From JAOTVV01 sp041602035 (GTDB lineage Bacteria > Gemmatimonadota > Gemmatimonadetes > Gemmatimonadales > GWC2-71-9), in contig JBFIHA010000006.1 of NCBI GenBank assembly GCA_041602035.1, positions 1-64,000 on the forward strand: a stretch of DNA of 64,000 bases, given 5' to 3'. Shown here piece by piece: positions 17,779-26,319 of the stretch. How positions within the stretch are numbered: position 1 is the first letter of the stretch; every line of letters begins with the position of its first letter. The translations under genes were made by a program, and so were the position numbers. The notes beneath the pieces were generated by a model that did no database searches, was not told the DNA's origin, and saw only the letters and a program-made list of their open reading frames with translations.

Positions 17779-18370
17779 TGTCACCTCCCGCCACTGGCGA
17801 CTTCACGAACGTGCGAATCTCGAATCGCGCCTCGAGCAGTGCCCCACTGGTGTCGGCGTACAGCTGTTCGGCCGCATCCTGCGCCGGTCGCAGCGTCAGC
17901 TCGTACGGCACCATGATGCGCTGCAACGACGCGATGTCGGAGAGAAACTCGCCGACCTGATCGTAGTGCCCGAACGCCTGCAGCCGGTAGCGATACGTGT
18001 CGAACACCGCCCCGGGCTCCACGGACTGGCGCGCGAACTCGGCGATGTTCACGTCGCGAAGCGACGCCCGAGCCGCGATGTCGTCAATCAGTTGGGGCAC
18101 CTCGTTCTCCGCTGGCACGAGCTGCCGCATCAGTCCCAGGCTCCCCTCCAACCGCTGGATCCGCTCCCGCAGCTGTTCCACCGTGCCCTGCGCCAACTCG
18201 CGCTTGGCGATCTCGATCTGCGTCTGCAGCGAATCCACCTCGCGCTGGAGGAGGTTCACCTCATCCATCTTCGGGGCCCTCCAGAGGAACCAGAACGCCC
18301 CGGACAAGGCGACCGCGAGCACGATCACGAGCGTGAGAACGTTCTTCCGGTCTTTTTCCGTCAGTGCCAC
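17765..18370 (-). CDS. pilO: Type IV pilus inner-membrane alignment protein PilO
   Basis: 201 residues from the GTG at 18370-18368, which has GGGGG just upstream and lies 8 bases after pilN; a longer frame into pilN is not coding. One N-terminal membrane helix (VLTLVIVLAVALSGAFWFLW) is followed by a coiled coil (about 30-75) and a ferredoxin-like domain with FDTYRYRLQAFGHYDQVGEF, as in PilO. It pairs with PilN in the inner membrane. Confidence 0.9.
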   Translation of the reverse strand: MALTEKDRKNVLTLVIVLAVALSGAFWFLWRAPKMDEVNLLQREVDSLQTQIEIAKRELAQGTVEQLRERIQRLEGSLGLMRQLVPAENEVPQLIDDIAARASLRDVNIAEFARQSVEPGAVFDTYRYRLQAFGHYDQVGEFLSDIASLQRIMVPYELTLRPAQDAAEQLYADTSGALLEARFEIRTFVKSPVAGGDSETP

Positions 18371-18378
18371 GGTTCCCC

Positions 18379-19059
18379 CTAGCGGACCGATTCGATCACG
18401 GGCACCGTTCGCACGAAGTCCGTGCCGGCCTTCTTGAACGTCGCCGTGATGCTGAACGCCCGCATTGCCTTGTCGTCTTCCACGACGGTGGTCGCCGGAC
18501 CCTCCACCACGTTTTCCATCCACGGCGACGCGGCCAGTCGGCGCAGGAAGCGCGTGTACGCGGTGATCTCCGACGTCCGCCCCTCCAGCTCGAAGCGGAG
18601 CGGCTGAACGACCTCAGCCGAGTCCTCTTCCAGCACGGGGCTCCCCTGGAGTGCCGCCAGGCTCACGAGCCAGGAGTAATCCGGCAGCGCTCGCGTCACC
18701 TCCTCCAAGATGTGCGGCCACACGTACCGGTCCGCATCGATCTGCCGGATGGCATCGAGCTCGGCCACCAGCGAATCCCGAAGCCGCTCGGCATGCCGCT
18801 TCTGCGCCATCAGATTGCCATAGCGCCGCGCCTCGGTGCGGACGTCCTCCGCCCGGCTCGCGAGCACCGCGTGCCGCGTCTGGGTCAGCGTGAACAGCCC
18901 TCCAATGAACACGACCGCGGCCACGCCGGCCCCGACCGCTCCGAGAAAGAGCGGGTCCTTGATGCCGGAAACGAAGCCGCTGAAATCGGGCATCTGGAAG
19001 CCCGCCCCAGCTTTCCGCTTTCGCTTAGTCCCCCCGAGGAGGTTGATCTCGATTCGCAT
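18379..19059 (-). CDS. pilN: Type IV pilus inner-membrane alignment protein PilN
   Basis: 226 residues. The N-terminus MRIEINLLGG is the conserved cytoplasmic INLL motif that binds PilM. A basic patch, one membrane helix (about 38-60), a coiled coil and a periplasmic ferredoxin-like domain with PDYSWLVSLAALQG follow. The start has AGGAGGG upstream. It is 18 bases from pilM. Confidence 0.92.
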   Translation of the reverse strand: MRIEINLLGGTKRKRKAGAGFQMPDFSGFVSGIKDPLFLGAVGAGVAAVVFIGGLFTLTQTRHAVLASRAEDVRTEARRYGNLMAQKRHAERLRDSLVAELDAIRQIDADRYVWPHILEEVTRALPDYSWLVSLAALQGSPVLEEDSAEVVQPLRFELEGRTSEITAYTRFLRRLAASPWMENVVEGPATTVVEDDKAMRAFSITATFKKAGTDFVRTVPVIESVR

Positions 19060-19077
19060 CGTCGGCCCTCCTGGCCG

Positions 19078-20127
19078 TCACGCCGCCTTGCGGAGGGCGA
19101 GGCCCGTGGCCAGCATCAGCAGCGGCCCGACCTCGTCCGCGTTGATCGTATCGAACACACCTTCCTTGGCCTGCACCCGCTGCAGTGGGGTCGCAATCTG
19201 GACCGGCACACGGAGGCGTTTGGCCAACGCGTCCATGAGGCCGGGAATGCGCGCGCCGCCTCCACAGCAGTACACGCGCTCCACTCCACCCATATCCCCC
19301 GTGGCGGACTGCAGGAACGCGCTCGCGCGCTCCAGTCCCACCGCGATTTCCTCACCGCGGCTCCTGAGATACGGCTCGAGGTCCGCCGTGAGCTCGTAGC
19401 CCTGGAGCAGCTCACCGGCCTGCTCGGCCGACATCCCCCGTTCCCGCTGCAGGTCTTCCTGGAACTTCCGGGTGCCAACCGCTAAATCTCGCGTCAGGAG
19501 GGGCACCCCGTCCAGGAGGATGTTCACATTGGTCACCTCGTGGCCCACGCTGAGGAGTGCCACGCCGCCACGCATCGCGTCGGGGTAGTTCAGCTCGAAG
19601 GCGTTGTGCAGCGCGAACGCGTCGACGTCCACGATCGACGCCTGGAGACCCGCCTGAGACAACAACTGCACCTTGTCTTCGATCAGGTCCCGCTTCGCGG
19701 CGACGAGGAGCACCTCCATCTGGAGCCCCTGGCCGTAGGGATCGAGGATCTGGAAATCCAGCTCAACACCCTCGATGTCGAACGGGACGTGCTGCTGCGC
19801 CTCCCAGCGTACCACGTCGTACGCCTCACTCTCCTTCATGCGGTCGACTTGGATCTTCTTGACGATGACGTCGCGGCCACCGACGGCGACCACGACGTGC
19901 TTCTGCTTGATCCCCGCCGAGCGCAGGAGACCCTGGATGGTATCGGCAACGATGTCGGGGTCCATGATCTCTCCCTCGACGATGGCGCTGCCCGTGATAG
20001 GCGCGACGGCCACACGTGAGATCTGCGGCTCGTCCTTGGAGTGATCGATGGCCACGAGCTTCATCAGCCCGCTGCCGACGTCGAGGGCGACCGTCGTTTT
20101 GGACCGCCCGAGTCCGAAAAGAGCCAT
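19078..20127 (-). CDS. pilM: Type IV pilus actin-like ATPase PilM
   Basis: 349 residues, actin/FtsA fold in the cytoplasm. Seen: phosphate-1 loop VALDVGSGLMKLVAID, the family phrase RWEAQQHVPFDIEGVELDFQ, phosphate-2 LLSVGHEVTNVNIL, and the adenosine loop YCCGGGARIPGLMDAL. It is the first gene of pilMNOPQ, with a good sigma-70 promoter upstream. Confidence 0.96.
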   Translation of the reverse strand: MALFGLGRSKTTVALDVGSGLMKLVAIDHSKDEPQISRVAVAPITGSAIVEGEIMDPDIVADTIQGLLRSAGIKQKHVVVAVGGRDVIVKKIQVDRMKESEAYDVVRWEAQQHVPFDIEGVELDFQILDPYGQGLQMEVLLVAAKRDLIEDKVQLLSQAGLQASIVDVDAFALHNAFELNYPDAMRGGVALLSVGHEVTNVNILLDGVPLLTRDLAVGTRKFQEDLQRERGMSAEQAGELLQGYELTADLEPYLRSRGEEIAVGLERASAFLQSATGDMGGVERVYCCGGGARIPGLMDALAKRLRVPVQIATPLQRVQAKEGVFDTINADEVGPLLMLATGLALRKAA

Positions 20128-20154
20128 ATCTCCCGACCGTTTAACGAGATAAGT

Positions 20155-20200
20155 GGGGTGAGCGGCAGACTACAGTACCGCTCACCCCCGATTTTGTCAA
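20155..20200 (-). promoter_or_regulatory. pilM promoter whose -10 box lies inside an 11-bp inverted repeat
   Basis: On the minus strand TTGACA (20200-20195) and TACTGT (20177-20172) are 17 bases apart. The -10 box sits within the 12-base gap between two perfect 11-bp arms, GGGGTGAGCGG (20155-20165) and CCGCTCACCCC (20178-20188). The arms could be a repressor site blocking the promoter. The same repeat could alternatively terminate transcription arriving from the minor-pilin operon upstream. Confidence 0.6.
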
Positions 20201-20260
20201 GCTCCAACCTACTTTAACCGGCCCGTAACAAGTCCATTGGGGACTGTGAGTTACGTCACT

Positions 20261-21376
20261 TTAGTTCAGGTTCACCCAGCTGCGCTCCTGGAACAGCGCG
20301 CCCGGCGCTGAGTTCTTGAGGGCCTTGATGACGGCACAACTCGAATAGTTCACCACCGCGTCACCCAGCACCACGCTCTGATCGAAATTCACGTTGGCCG
20401 CGATCAGGCCGCCGTTGAAGTGCCCACCGGTGCCCTGCGTGTTCACGGCTTGCCGCACGATCACCGGTCCGAAGAACTGGAATCCGCCCTGCACATCCAG
20501 GTTCCCGTTCACGATCAGCACGCCCTGGCCCTGGATGCCGTTGATGTTGGCGTCGCCTTCGACCCAGATGATCGGGAAATAGTCCCCGCACGGTGCGGTG
20601 GGATTGAGCGGGTCACCCCAGTTGTTCACGTCGGTCTTGTTGCACGCGGTGCCCGAGAGCGTGGGCTGCACCTTCCGCGTTCCCGGCCCGACGAACTTGT
20701 TGGCCATGGCCTTGAGATCGTCGAAACTCGCGTCACCGAAGGTGGTGAGCCCATCGACCGTGATCGACGGGTCTTCCAGCACCTTGGGATTCCCGTCCAC
20801 GCAGCTCAGGGCGCTACACCCCGACGTCTGGATCTTGGTTGCATCAGGCAGCTGAATACCGGGCAGCGGCGCCTTGAGCGCTGGGCAACCCGTCCAGCCT
20901 GGCGGGTAGTGATCGTTTCCGTCGATCTTGGAGGAGCCACCGATCTTCAGGGATCCCTGTGTCTTGAGCGCCGCAGTCACGTCGAACTGGATGGGGCGCA
21001 GGCGCACCAACAGGCCAACCTGCTGACGCGACGCGCTGTCACGGCTGAACCCTTCGGAGCGGACCAAGTAGTTCAGATCACTTAGCCGCCGGGTCGACCC
21101 CCGGAACCAGCCACCGTTGCTCGGCAGCGTGCCGGCAAACAGCACGCTGTCGCCGACGGGGAGTTGGTTGAGGGTACCGGTCGTCCACCCGCTGACCTGC
21201 TGGCTCGCTCCCTCTTCGGCGGCGGAGAAGGCCTGCTGGTAGGCGATCGTGTTGCGGCCCACCCGCTGCTCCTGCATGCCGATGAAGAACGAGCCCGCCA
21301 CGAGCGCCCCGATCACCACCAGGGCGAAGATGGCCATCGCCAGGGCGATGCCGCGTTCGTTGCGTACCGAGTTCAT
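20261..21376 (-). CDS. PilX-like minor pilin / pilus assembly protein
   Basis: 371 residues from the ATG at 21376, which has AGGAGG eight bases upstream. The N-terminus (NERGIALAMAIFALVVIGAL) is a PilX-type hydrophobic helix with a class III-like cleavage context (RG before the helix) rather than a classical FTLIE pilin motif. The long C-terminal part has short repeated strands (VLIVNGNLDVQGGFQFFGPV and neighbours) that suggest a beta-helix, and several paired cysteines. It is the last gene of the minor-pilin operon; it may sit at the pilus tip. Confidence 0.8.
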   Translation of the reverse strand: MNSVRNERGIALAMAIFALVVIGALVAGSFFIGMQEQRVGRNTIAYQQAFSAAEEGASQQVSGWTTGTLNQLPVGDSVLFAGTLPSNGGWFRGSTRRLSDLNYLVRSEGFSRDSASRQQVGLLVRLRPIQFDVTAALKTQGSLKIGGSSKIDGNDHYPPGWTGCPALKAPLPGIQLPDATKIQTSGCSALSCVDGNPKVLEDPSITVDGLTTFGDASFDDLKAMANKFVGPGTRKVQPTLSGTACNKTDVNNWGDPLNPTAPCGDYFPIIWVEGDANINGIQGQGVLIVNGNLDVQGGFQFFGPVIVRQAVNTQGTGGHFNGGLIAANVNFDQSVVLGDAVVNYSSCAVIKALKNSAPGALFQERSWVNLN

Positions 21377-21405
21377 GGTCGCTCCTCCTATGATGTGCGC
21401 CCGGC

Positions 21406-22269
21406 TCACCGGGTGTTGTTCCTGAGTGCCACGTGCGTGCCCAGCGTATCGACCAGGCGCTCCATGGACGTGCCGCGCCGCACCAGTCCCTGCGTCATGC
21501 CGGCCACCGTCACGCCGATCCGCGCCACTTCACTGGGGGTGGTGGTCGCCACGCCCAAGCTGTCGAAGAAGGCGAACTGCAAGCCGCCGGACTCCAGCGG
21601 ACCGATCACCGGCTGCGTCGCGCTCCAGCCGCTGCCCTTGACGAACTGCCGGGCCCCGAGCCAGGCGTCGCCCAGTCCGTCGGTGTAGGTCAGCACCTGG
21701 ACCATCTCGAACGTCCGGATCGGCGCGCCCTCCAGCGCGTGCGCGAGACCACCCGACGGGTAGACGTTGGTGAGCGTCAGGATGAGGCTCGGGGCTGCCC
21801 CTGGGCAGGTCGTGCCCACGGTCCCGGTCGCCACGTTGGCGTGGATCCAGTAGTTGTCCAGTCGTGTGCCGGGGTCACGCTCGGCAAAGATCAAGATCGA
21901 GTCGCGGGTCGGATCGATGCCGCGCATCCCGTACATCATGCTGCGCCACAGCGTGATGGTGCCGGTTCCGGCCGCGCTCACCGGCGGCTGGCACAACACG
22001 CCCAGGCTGCGCATCGCCTTGTAGGTGATCGCGGTGGACGAGATGGCCGCAAGATCGCTCTCCATCGAGTCCCTCGCGTTGGCCTCGCGCAACTCCGACG
22101 GCAGGATGGACACCGCCCCCCGCAGCGTGGAGTTGAGGTCCACGCGCTCGGCCTGCTGGCGATACAGCCGCTGGTTGGTGGTGAGCAGCTGGTAGATCGA
22201 CAACCCGACAGCGCTCACCAGCACCAAGCCCACCAGCAACTCCATGAGAGTGAAACCGCGTCTATTCAT
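21406..22269 (-). CDS. pilW: PilW-like minor pilin
   Basis: 287 residues from the ATG at 22269 (upstream GAGGAGC); a longer frame into pilV is not coding. The prepilin signal is MNRRGFTLMELLVGLVLVSA, with processing expected after Gly5 and the conserved Glu at mature position 5. The remainder is a long beta-rich minor pilin domain of the PilW type. It lies between pilV and pilX in the usual fimT-pilV-pilW-pilX order. Confidence 0.85.
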   Translation of the reverse strand: MNRRGFTLMELLVGLVLVSAVGLSIYQLLTTNQRLYRQQAERVDLNSTLRGAVSILPSELREANARDSMESDLAAISSTAITYKAMRSLGVLCQPPVSAAGTGTITLWRSMMYGMRGIDPTRDSILIFAERDPGTRLDNYWIHANVATGTVGTTCPGAAPSLILTLTNVYPSGGLAHALEGAPIRTFEMVQVLTYTDGLGDAWLGARQFVKGSGWSATQPVIGPLESGGLQFAFFDSLGVATTTPSEVARIGVTVAGMTQGLVRRGTSMERLVDTLGTHVALRNNTR

Positions 22270-22277
22270 GATGCTCC

Positions 22278-22628
22278 TCACCGACACAAAATGGTCGTCG
22301 CAAAGGTGTCCGCCCTCGTCCCGCGTGCCGTCGGCGATACCACCACCACGGTGACAGCCCGCGAGTTGCCGCTGGCCGGTGTCACCACCGTCCAGCTCAG
22401 GGCGTACGGGCCTTGCGTCGCGCTGCCGTTGGACAACGTGTTGCAAGGCCGACTGCGCATCCGCTCGAAGCGCTCGGCGGCCACGGTGCTGACTTCGCTG
22501 TAGCGTTGTCCCTGACCGATCATTCGGGTCACCAACGCTGCCGTGGTGGTGAGCCCCAGAATGCCGACCGTCAGCACCATGATGGCGATGAGCACCTCGA
22601 GGATCGTGAACCCCTGGCGATTCTTCAC
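22278..22628 (-). CDS. pilV: PilV-like minor pilin
   Basis: 116 residues from the GTG at 22628-22626, which overlaps the upstream stop as GTGA; a much longer frame reading into the preceding gene is out of phase with it and not real. The prepilin signal is VKNRQGFTILEVLIAIMVLT. The mature protein is small, with one late Cys pair (C in RPCNTL and ILCR). Confidence 0.85.
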   Translation of the reverse strand: MKNRQGFTILEVLIAIMVLTVGILGLTTTAALVTRMIGQGQRYSEVSTVAAERFERMRSRPCNTLSNGSATQGPYALSWTVVTPASGNSRAVTVVVVSPTARGTRADTFATTILCR

Positions 22629-23062
22629 CGGATGATCCTCCCCCAAGCGTTGATGTCGACGTCGTCCTGATAGGGCCCCTTCTTCACCACGATCTTCGTG
22701 TCGCCGGCGGCAATGCCCACACCGCGGCTGTCGAAGGGAACGCTGTCTCGGGTCGTGGTGACCGTGACGCCGTAGCGTGAATGCAGGTCTTCGACGCTGC
22801 CAACCGTGTCCAGCGCGCCGGTGACCGGGTGGCGGGAGATCACGAGCATCTCGTTGCCGTTCACCACGAGCATGGTGGCCCGACCGCGCTGCACGGCGGC
22901 CGTCCGGGCACGGGCATGCATCGCAACCACCGCCTCCCGCGACGACCGAACGCTCTGACGGACCAGTGCCGTCCCGATCCGCGGGATCGCCAATGCCCCG
23001 ATGACCCCAATCAGACCGATGACAATCAGCACTTCCATCAGCGTAAATCCGCGACGATTCAT
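22625..23062 (-). CDS. GspH/FimT-family minor pseudopilin
   Basis: 145 residues from the ATG at 23062 (upstream GGAGAC). The prepilin signal is MNRRGFTLMEVLIVIGLIGV. The next region, RQSVRSSREAVVAMHARART, is the usual GspH/FimT helix. First gene of the four minor pilin genes; a sigma-54 promoter match lies 35-50 bases upstream. Confidence 0.88.
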   Translation of the reverse strand: MNRRGFTLMEVLIVIGLIGVIGALAIPRIGTALVRQSVRSSREAVVAMHARARTAAVQRGRATMLVVNGNEMLVISRHPVTGALDTVGSVEDLHSRYGVTVTTTRDSVPFDSRGVGIAAGDTKIVVKKGPYQDDVDINAWGRIIR

Positions 23063-23096
23063 GGCTCGTCTCCAAAGAATCCTGCCCACTCCATAA

Positions 23097-23111
23097 CCAA
23101 GAAGCGTGCCA
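23097..23111 (-). promoter_or_regulatory. Sigma-54 promoter of the minor-pilin operon
   Basis: On the minus strand TGGCACG (23111-23105), four bases, then TTGG (23100-23097). This fits the sigma-54 consensus TGGCACG-N4-TTGC except for the last base of the -12 box. The ATG of the first minor pilin is 35 bases downstream. A sigma-54 activator gene starts only 1.5 kb away. Confidence 0.6.
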
Positions 23112-23198
23112 TCCACTAAGTGATTGCCCTGAAATAATTTAGCTTCCAAGTCGACGGTCTGCTGCGTGCAGTATCTTGCATACCTGCAGCAAACTGCA

Positions 23199-24560
23199 TT
23201 ATTCGATACCGAGGTCTTTCAGCTTGTAGAACAGGGTGCGCAGGCTGACACCCAGGAGATCGGCTGCTTCTTTCCGGTTGCCACCCGTGGCGCTGAGCGC
23301 CGCCTCGATTGCCTCCCGTTCAGCCACCCGCACGGCGCTCTTCAGGTCCGGCGCTGTGGCACGGGCACCGGCAGGGGCCGCGGCCCCTCGCCTTCCACCG
23401 ATGGGCGCTCCAACCCCCTCGAACGCATCGGGTCCGATGACGCCGTCCGACGAGAGCACGGCGGCACGCTCCAGCGCGTTCTCCAGCTCGCGTACATTGC
23501 CTGGCCAGGAGCGCTGTCGGATGGCCTCGAGGGCCGTCGGCAGGATCCGGACTTCCCAGCCCGACTTGGCTGAGACGCGTGCCAGCAGCGAGGCCACCAG
23601 TCCGTCGAGATCCTCTGGGCGCTGCCTGAGCGGCGGGATATGGATGTTGACCACATTCAGGCGGTACAGGAGGTCCTCGCGAAACCGCCCGTCGCGCGAG
23701 TCCTCTTCCAGATCGCGCGCGGTTGCCGCCAGGAGCCGAGTGTCCACCTTGCGGGCCGCCGACTCGCCCACCCGGCGGATCTCGCCCTCCTGAAGGGCCC
23801 GCAGCAGCTTGACCTGGAGCGTGAGTGGCAGCTCACCGACCTCGTCGAGCAGCAGCGTCCCCCCATGGGCCTCCTCGAACAGCCCCGGTTTGTCGGCCGT
23901 GGCCCCAGTGAACGCGCCCTTGGCATGCCCGAACAGCTCCGACTCGAGCAGGTTCTCGGGAATCGCCCCGCAGTTCACCGCCACGAACGGCGCGTCGCGG
24001 CGTGGGCTCATACGGTGGATGGTCCGGGCCAGCACTTCCTTGCCGGTCCCGCTCTCGCCCGTGATCAGCACCGTGGTGGTGTGCGGGGCCACCCGGGCGG
24101 CCAGGTCCATGACCTTCCGCATCGCCGGCGAGTCAGCCACGAGATCCACTCCGGTCCACCGCGCCAGCTCGGCCTCCAGTGTGGCCACGCGCCCCCGCAG
24201 CCGTTCCCGCTCTTCCGCCTTGCGGAGCGTGAGCAGCAGCTCATCCGACCTGAACGGCTTGGGGACGTAGTCGTACGCCCCCTCCTTCATCGCCTCGATC
24301 GCCGCATCCTCCCCACCGTACGCGCTCATCATGATGAGCAGCGCTCCTCCCCCGCCCTCGCGAAACCGCCTGAGAAACGTGAGTCCGTCGATCTCCGGCA
24401 TGCGCACGTCGCACAGGATGAGGTCGAACGACTCCCGCAGCGCGCGCTCGAGACCGCGCGCGGGCTCCCCTTCGGCCACGACGTGGTACCCCTCCGCGTC
24501 CAGCAGGAGGCTCAGCGACCGCCGGAGCCCGGGATCGTCATCGACGATCAGGATCCGCAC
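23199..24560 (-). CDS. Sigma-54-dependent response regulator (NtrC/PilR type)
   Basis: 453 residues. A complete receiver (MRILIVDDDPGLRR; phosphoacceptor Asp51 in LILCDVRMP; Lys in PKPF) is followed by the AAA+ domain (GESGTGKEV; GAFTGA in KGAFTGATADKPG) and a C-terminal Fis-type helix-turn-helix (GNRKEAADLLGVSLRTLFYK). A flexible Ala/Gly/Pro-rich linker precedes the last domain. The adjacent histidine kinase gene (24582-25760) is its likely partner. It is placed between pilin genes and minor-pilin genes, so it probably controls one or both. Confidence 0.94.
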   Translation of the reverse strand: MRILIVDDDPGLRRSLSLLLDAEGYHVVAEGEPARGLERALRESFDLILCDVRMPEIDGLTFLRRFREGGGGALLIMMSAYGGEDAAIEAMKEGAYDYVPKPFRSDELLLTLRKAEERERLRGRVATLEAELARWTGVDLVADSPAMRKVMDLAARVAPHTTTVLITGESGTGKEVLARTIHRMSPRRDAPFVAVNCGAIPENLLESELFGHAKGAFTGATADKPGLFEEAHGGTLLLDEVGELPLTLQVKLLRALQEGEIRRVGESAARKVDTRLLAATARDLEEDSRDGRFREDLLYRLNVVNIHIPPLRQRPEDLDGLVASLLARVSAKSGWEVRILPTALEAIRQRSWPGNVRELENALERAAVLSSDGVIGPDAFEGVGAPIGGRRGAAAPAGARATAPDLKSAVRVAEREAIEAALSATGGNRKEAADLLGVSLRTLFYKLKDLGIE

Positions 24561-24581
24561 GGGTGCCGCCGCCTGTCCAGA

Positions 24582-25760
24582 CTACGATTGAAGCGCATGG
24601 TCGCCTACGGCTCGCGGCAGAAAGATCTTGAACGCGGCCCCACCCTCGCGGGCGTCCTCTACCCACACCAGACCACCCATCTCGTGCACCGTCCCCTGCA
24701 CGATGGCCAGCCCGAGACCGGTCCCGAATCCAGGCTCCTTGGTGCTGTAGAACGGCTCGAAGATGCGATCCCGGTCCGGGGCCGGAATGCCCGCTCCCGA
24801 GTCCGCCACCCACAGCAGCACCCCCGGCGTCCCGTCGGCGATCTCCGGTCGAACGGGACGCTTCCAGGCGCGGCGCTCCGGTACCTGGCTGGCGGCCCTG
24901 TCGGTGCGCCGCCGCTCCCAGGCACCCGCGGCGCGGAACTCGCGTGGCGTGGCGCCGACGGCGATGGTGCCCCGCGGCGCCGCGTCGGCCGCGTTCGTCA
25001 ACAGGTTCACCAACGCCTGCTCCAGCCCGTGCACGGTCCCGCTGGCGGGCGGCAACGCGTTGGCGATCTCCACCGCCAACTCGATGGTGTCGAACGTCCC
25101 TTGCTGACGCAGCAGCGCGACGGCGTTGCGCACGACCGAACCCACATCGATCGCGCGCACCTCTTCTGCTTGCGGGCGCGCGTACGCGAGCAGGCCCCGC
25201 ACGATTCGATCGATCCGTGCCGCTTCTCGCTCGATCGCCAGCACCAGATCGGGATCGGCTCCCGTGCGTCGCAGCACCTCGAGGTAGGTCGCAATCGCCG
25301 ACAGCGGGTTGCCCACCTCGTGAGCGATGCCCGTCGCCAGCCGGCCGATGGAGGCAAGCTTTTCCGCGCGGACGAGCTCCGTCTGCGCCTCCTCGAGCCG
25401 CTCCGTCATGCGGTTGAACCGTTCCGCCAGGCGCGCCAGCTCCTCGGTCGCTGCCGGGGCCGCACGCACGGCTAAATCCCCCCCACCCAACCGGTCGGTC
25501 ACGCGAATGAGGTCGTCCACGGGGCGGAGCACGAGCTTCTCGAGTAGATGGCGCCCGAACGCAAACACGACGATCACGTCGGCGACGATCATGAGCGTGA
25601 GCCCGACCACGGCGTACCCGGGCTCGAGCAGTTCGGCCACCAAGGCCGTGAGCACGGCGAGTGAGATCGCCGCGCCGGCAATGAGGGCAAAGTTGAGCAG
25701 CAGCTCTCGCTTGAGGCTCGGCCGGGAGGCGGGGCGCTCCGATGGATCGGGTTGGGTCAC
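24582..25760 (-). CDS. Sensor histidine kinase (NtrB-like), partner of the 23199-24560 regulator
   Basis: 392 residues. Two N-terminal membrane helices (about 20-42 and 50-68) with almost no periplasmic loop lead into a HAMP domain (RPVDDLIRVTDRLGGGDLAV). The dimerisation/phosphoacceptor helix has LATGIAHEVGNPLSAIATYL (His147), and an ATPase domain follows with an N box (QALVNLLTNAADAA), GAGIP and GTGLGLAIV. There is a short basic insertion before the G1 box. With no sizeable outer domain it probably senses a membrane or cytoplasmic signal. Confidence 0.93.
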   Translation of the reverse strand: MTQPDPSERPASRPSLKRELLLNFALIAGAAISLAVLTALVAELLEPGYAVVGLTLMIVADVIVVFAFGRHLLEKLVLRPVDDLIRVTDRLGGGDLAVRAAPAATEELARLAERFNRMTERLEEAQTELVRAEKLASIGRLATGIAHEVGNPLSAIATYLEVLRRTGADPDLVLAIEREAARIDRIVRGLLAYARPQAEEVRAIDVGSVVRNAVALLRQQGTFDTIELAVEIANALPPASGTVHGLEQALVNLLTNAADAAPRGTIAVGATPREFRAAGAWERRRTDRAASQVPERRAWKRPVRPEIADGTPGVLLWVADSGAGIPAPDRDRIFEPFYSTKEPGFGTGLGLAIVQGTVHEMGGLVWVEDAREGGAAFKIFLPRAVGDHALQS

Positions 25761-25783
25761 GATGCGCCTACCCCCAAACGAAA

Positions 25784-25810
25784 CGGGCGACAGGTAGCCC
25801 CTATCGCCCG
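25784..25810 (-). terminator. Terminator between the first pilin gene and the histidine kinase
   Basis: CGGGCGA (25784-25790) pairs with TCGCCCG (25804-25810), extended inward by AGG/CCT with one mismatch. On the minus strand TTTCGTTT follows. It would end the pilin transcript 22 bases past its stop, before the kinase gene. Confidence 0.75.
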
Positions 25811-25832
25811 GCGCATCAGCGGCGACTCCGCG

Positions 25833-26213
25833 TCACGGCGTGCACGCCGGTGCCCCCTCCTCGATCGCCGGTGCAAGCGCCGAGGCATTCACGAAGATTG
25901 CACACGTCTTCGGGGTGTAGGCGTGGCCCACCCAGGCCTTCCACCCCGCCCCTTCCAACGTGATCGTCGGAGCCGTCACCCCGGCCGTCGTGGTGTAGAT
26001 GGTCGCCGGGAAAGAGTTGGAGTACGCGTTGTTGTCGTAGAGGTAGGCTTCCTCGACCGTCGCCAGATTGCGCAGGTCGGTCTTCATCTGGGCCAGGTAC
26101 GCCTTTTCCTTCGTGTTGGCGAACTTGGGAATCGCGATCGTCGCCAGGAGCCCAATTACCACTATGACCACGAGCAGCTCGATCAGCGTGAAGCCTCGCT
26201 GGTGCCTTCGCAT
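25833..26213 (-). CDS. pilA: Type IV major pilin PilA, copy 1
   Basis: 126 residues. MRRHQRGFTLIELLVVIVVI is a classical prepilin leader: PilD cleavage expected after Gly7, Phe at mature position 1, Glu at 5. The mature protein is about 119 residues, with the NTKEKAYLAQMKTDLRNLAT continuation of the long helix and two cysteines near the C-terminus (KTCAIF and PACTP) that probably close a D-loop. It is a tandem paralogue of the pilin at 26320-26697; the two share most of the helix and the C-terminal pattern. Confidence 0.93.
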   Translation of the reverse strand: MRRHQRGFTLIELLVVIVVIGLLATIAIPKFANTKEKAYLAQMKTDLRNLATVEEAYLYDNNAYSNSFPATIYTTTAGVTAPTITLEGAGWKAWVGHAYTPKTCAIFVNASALAPAIEEGAPACTP

Positions 26214-26271
26214 GACCCTCTCCTAGGCGTCGACGACGATGTGAGCTGACACGATACCGTGGGGAAGAGCT

Positions 26272-26299
26272 GACGGGCGGCGGCAGGCCGCCGCCCGTC
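26272..26299 (-). terminator. Strong hairpin between the two pilin genes
   Basis: GACGGGCGGCGG (26272-26283) and CCGCCGCCCGTC (26288-26299) form a perfect 12-bp stem with a CAGG loop, about 20 bases past the stop of the upstream pilin. No U-tract follows on the minus strand. It may be a partial terminator or an mRNA stabiliser that keeps the first pilin transcript abundant. Confidence 0.6.
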
Positions 26300-26319
26300 C
26301 TCTCAGCGCGTGCGCCGAG

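Noticed and set aside
22629..23075. Long N-terminal extension of pilV
   Set aside because: It runs through the FimT-like gene out of phase; the prepilin leader begins at the GTG at 22628.
26214..26271. Possible sigma-54 promoter before pilA copy 1
   Set aside because: A GG and a GC pair are ten bases apart, but the other consensus bases do not match.
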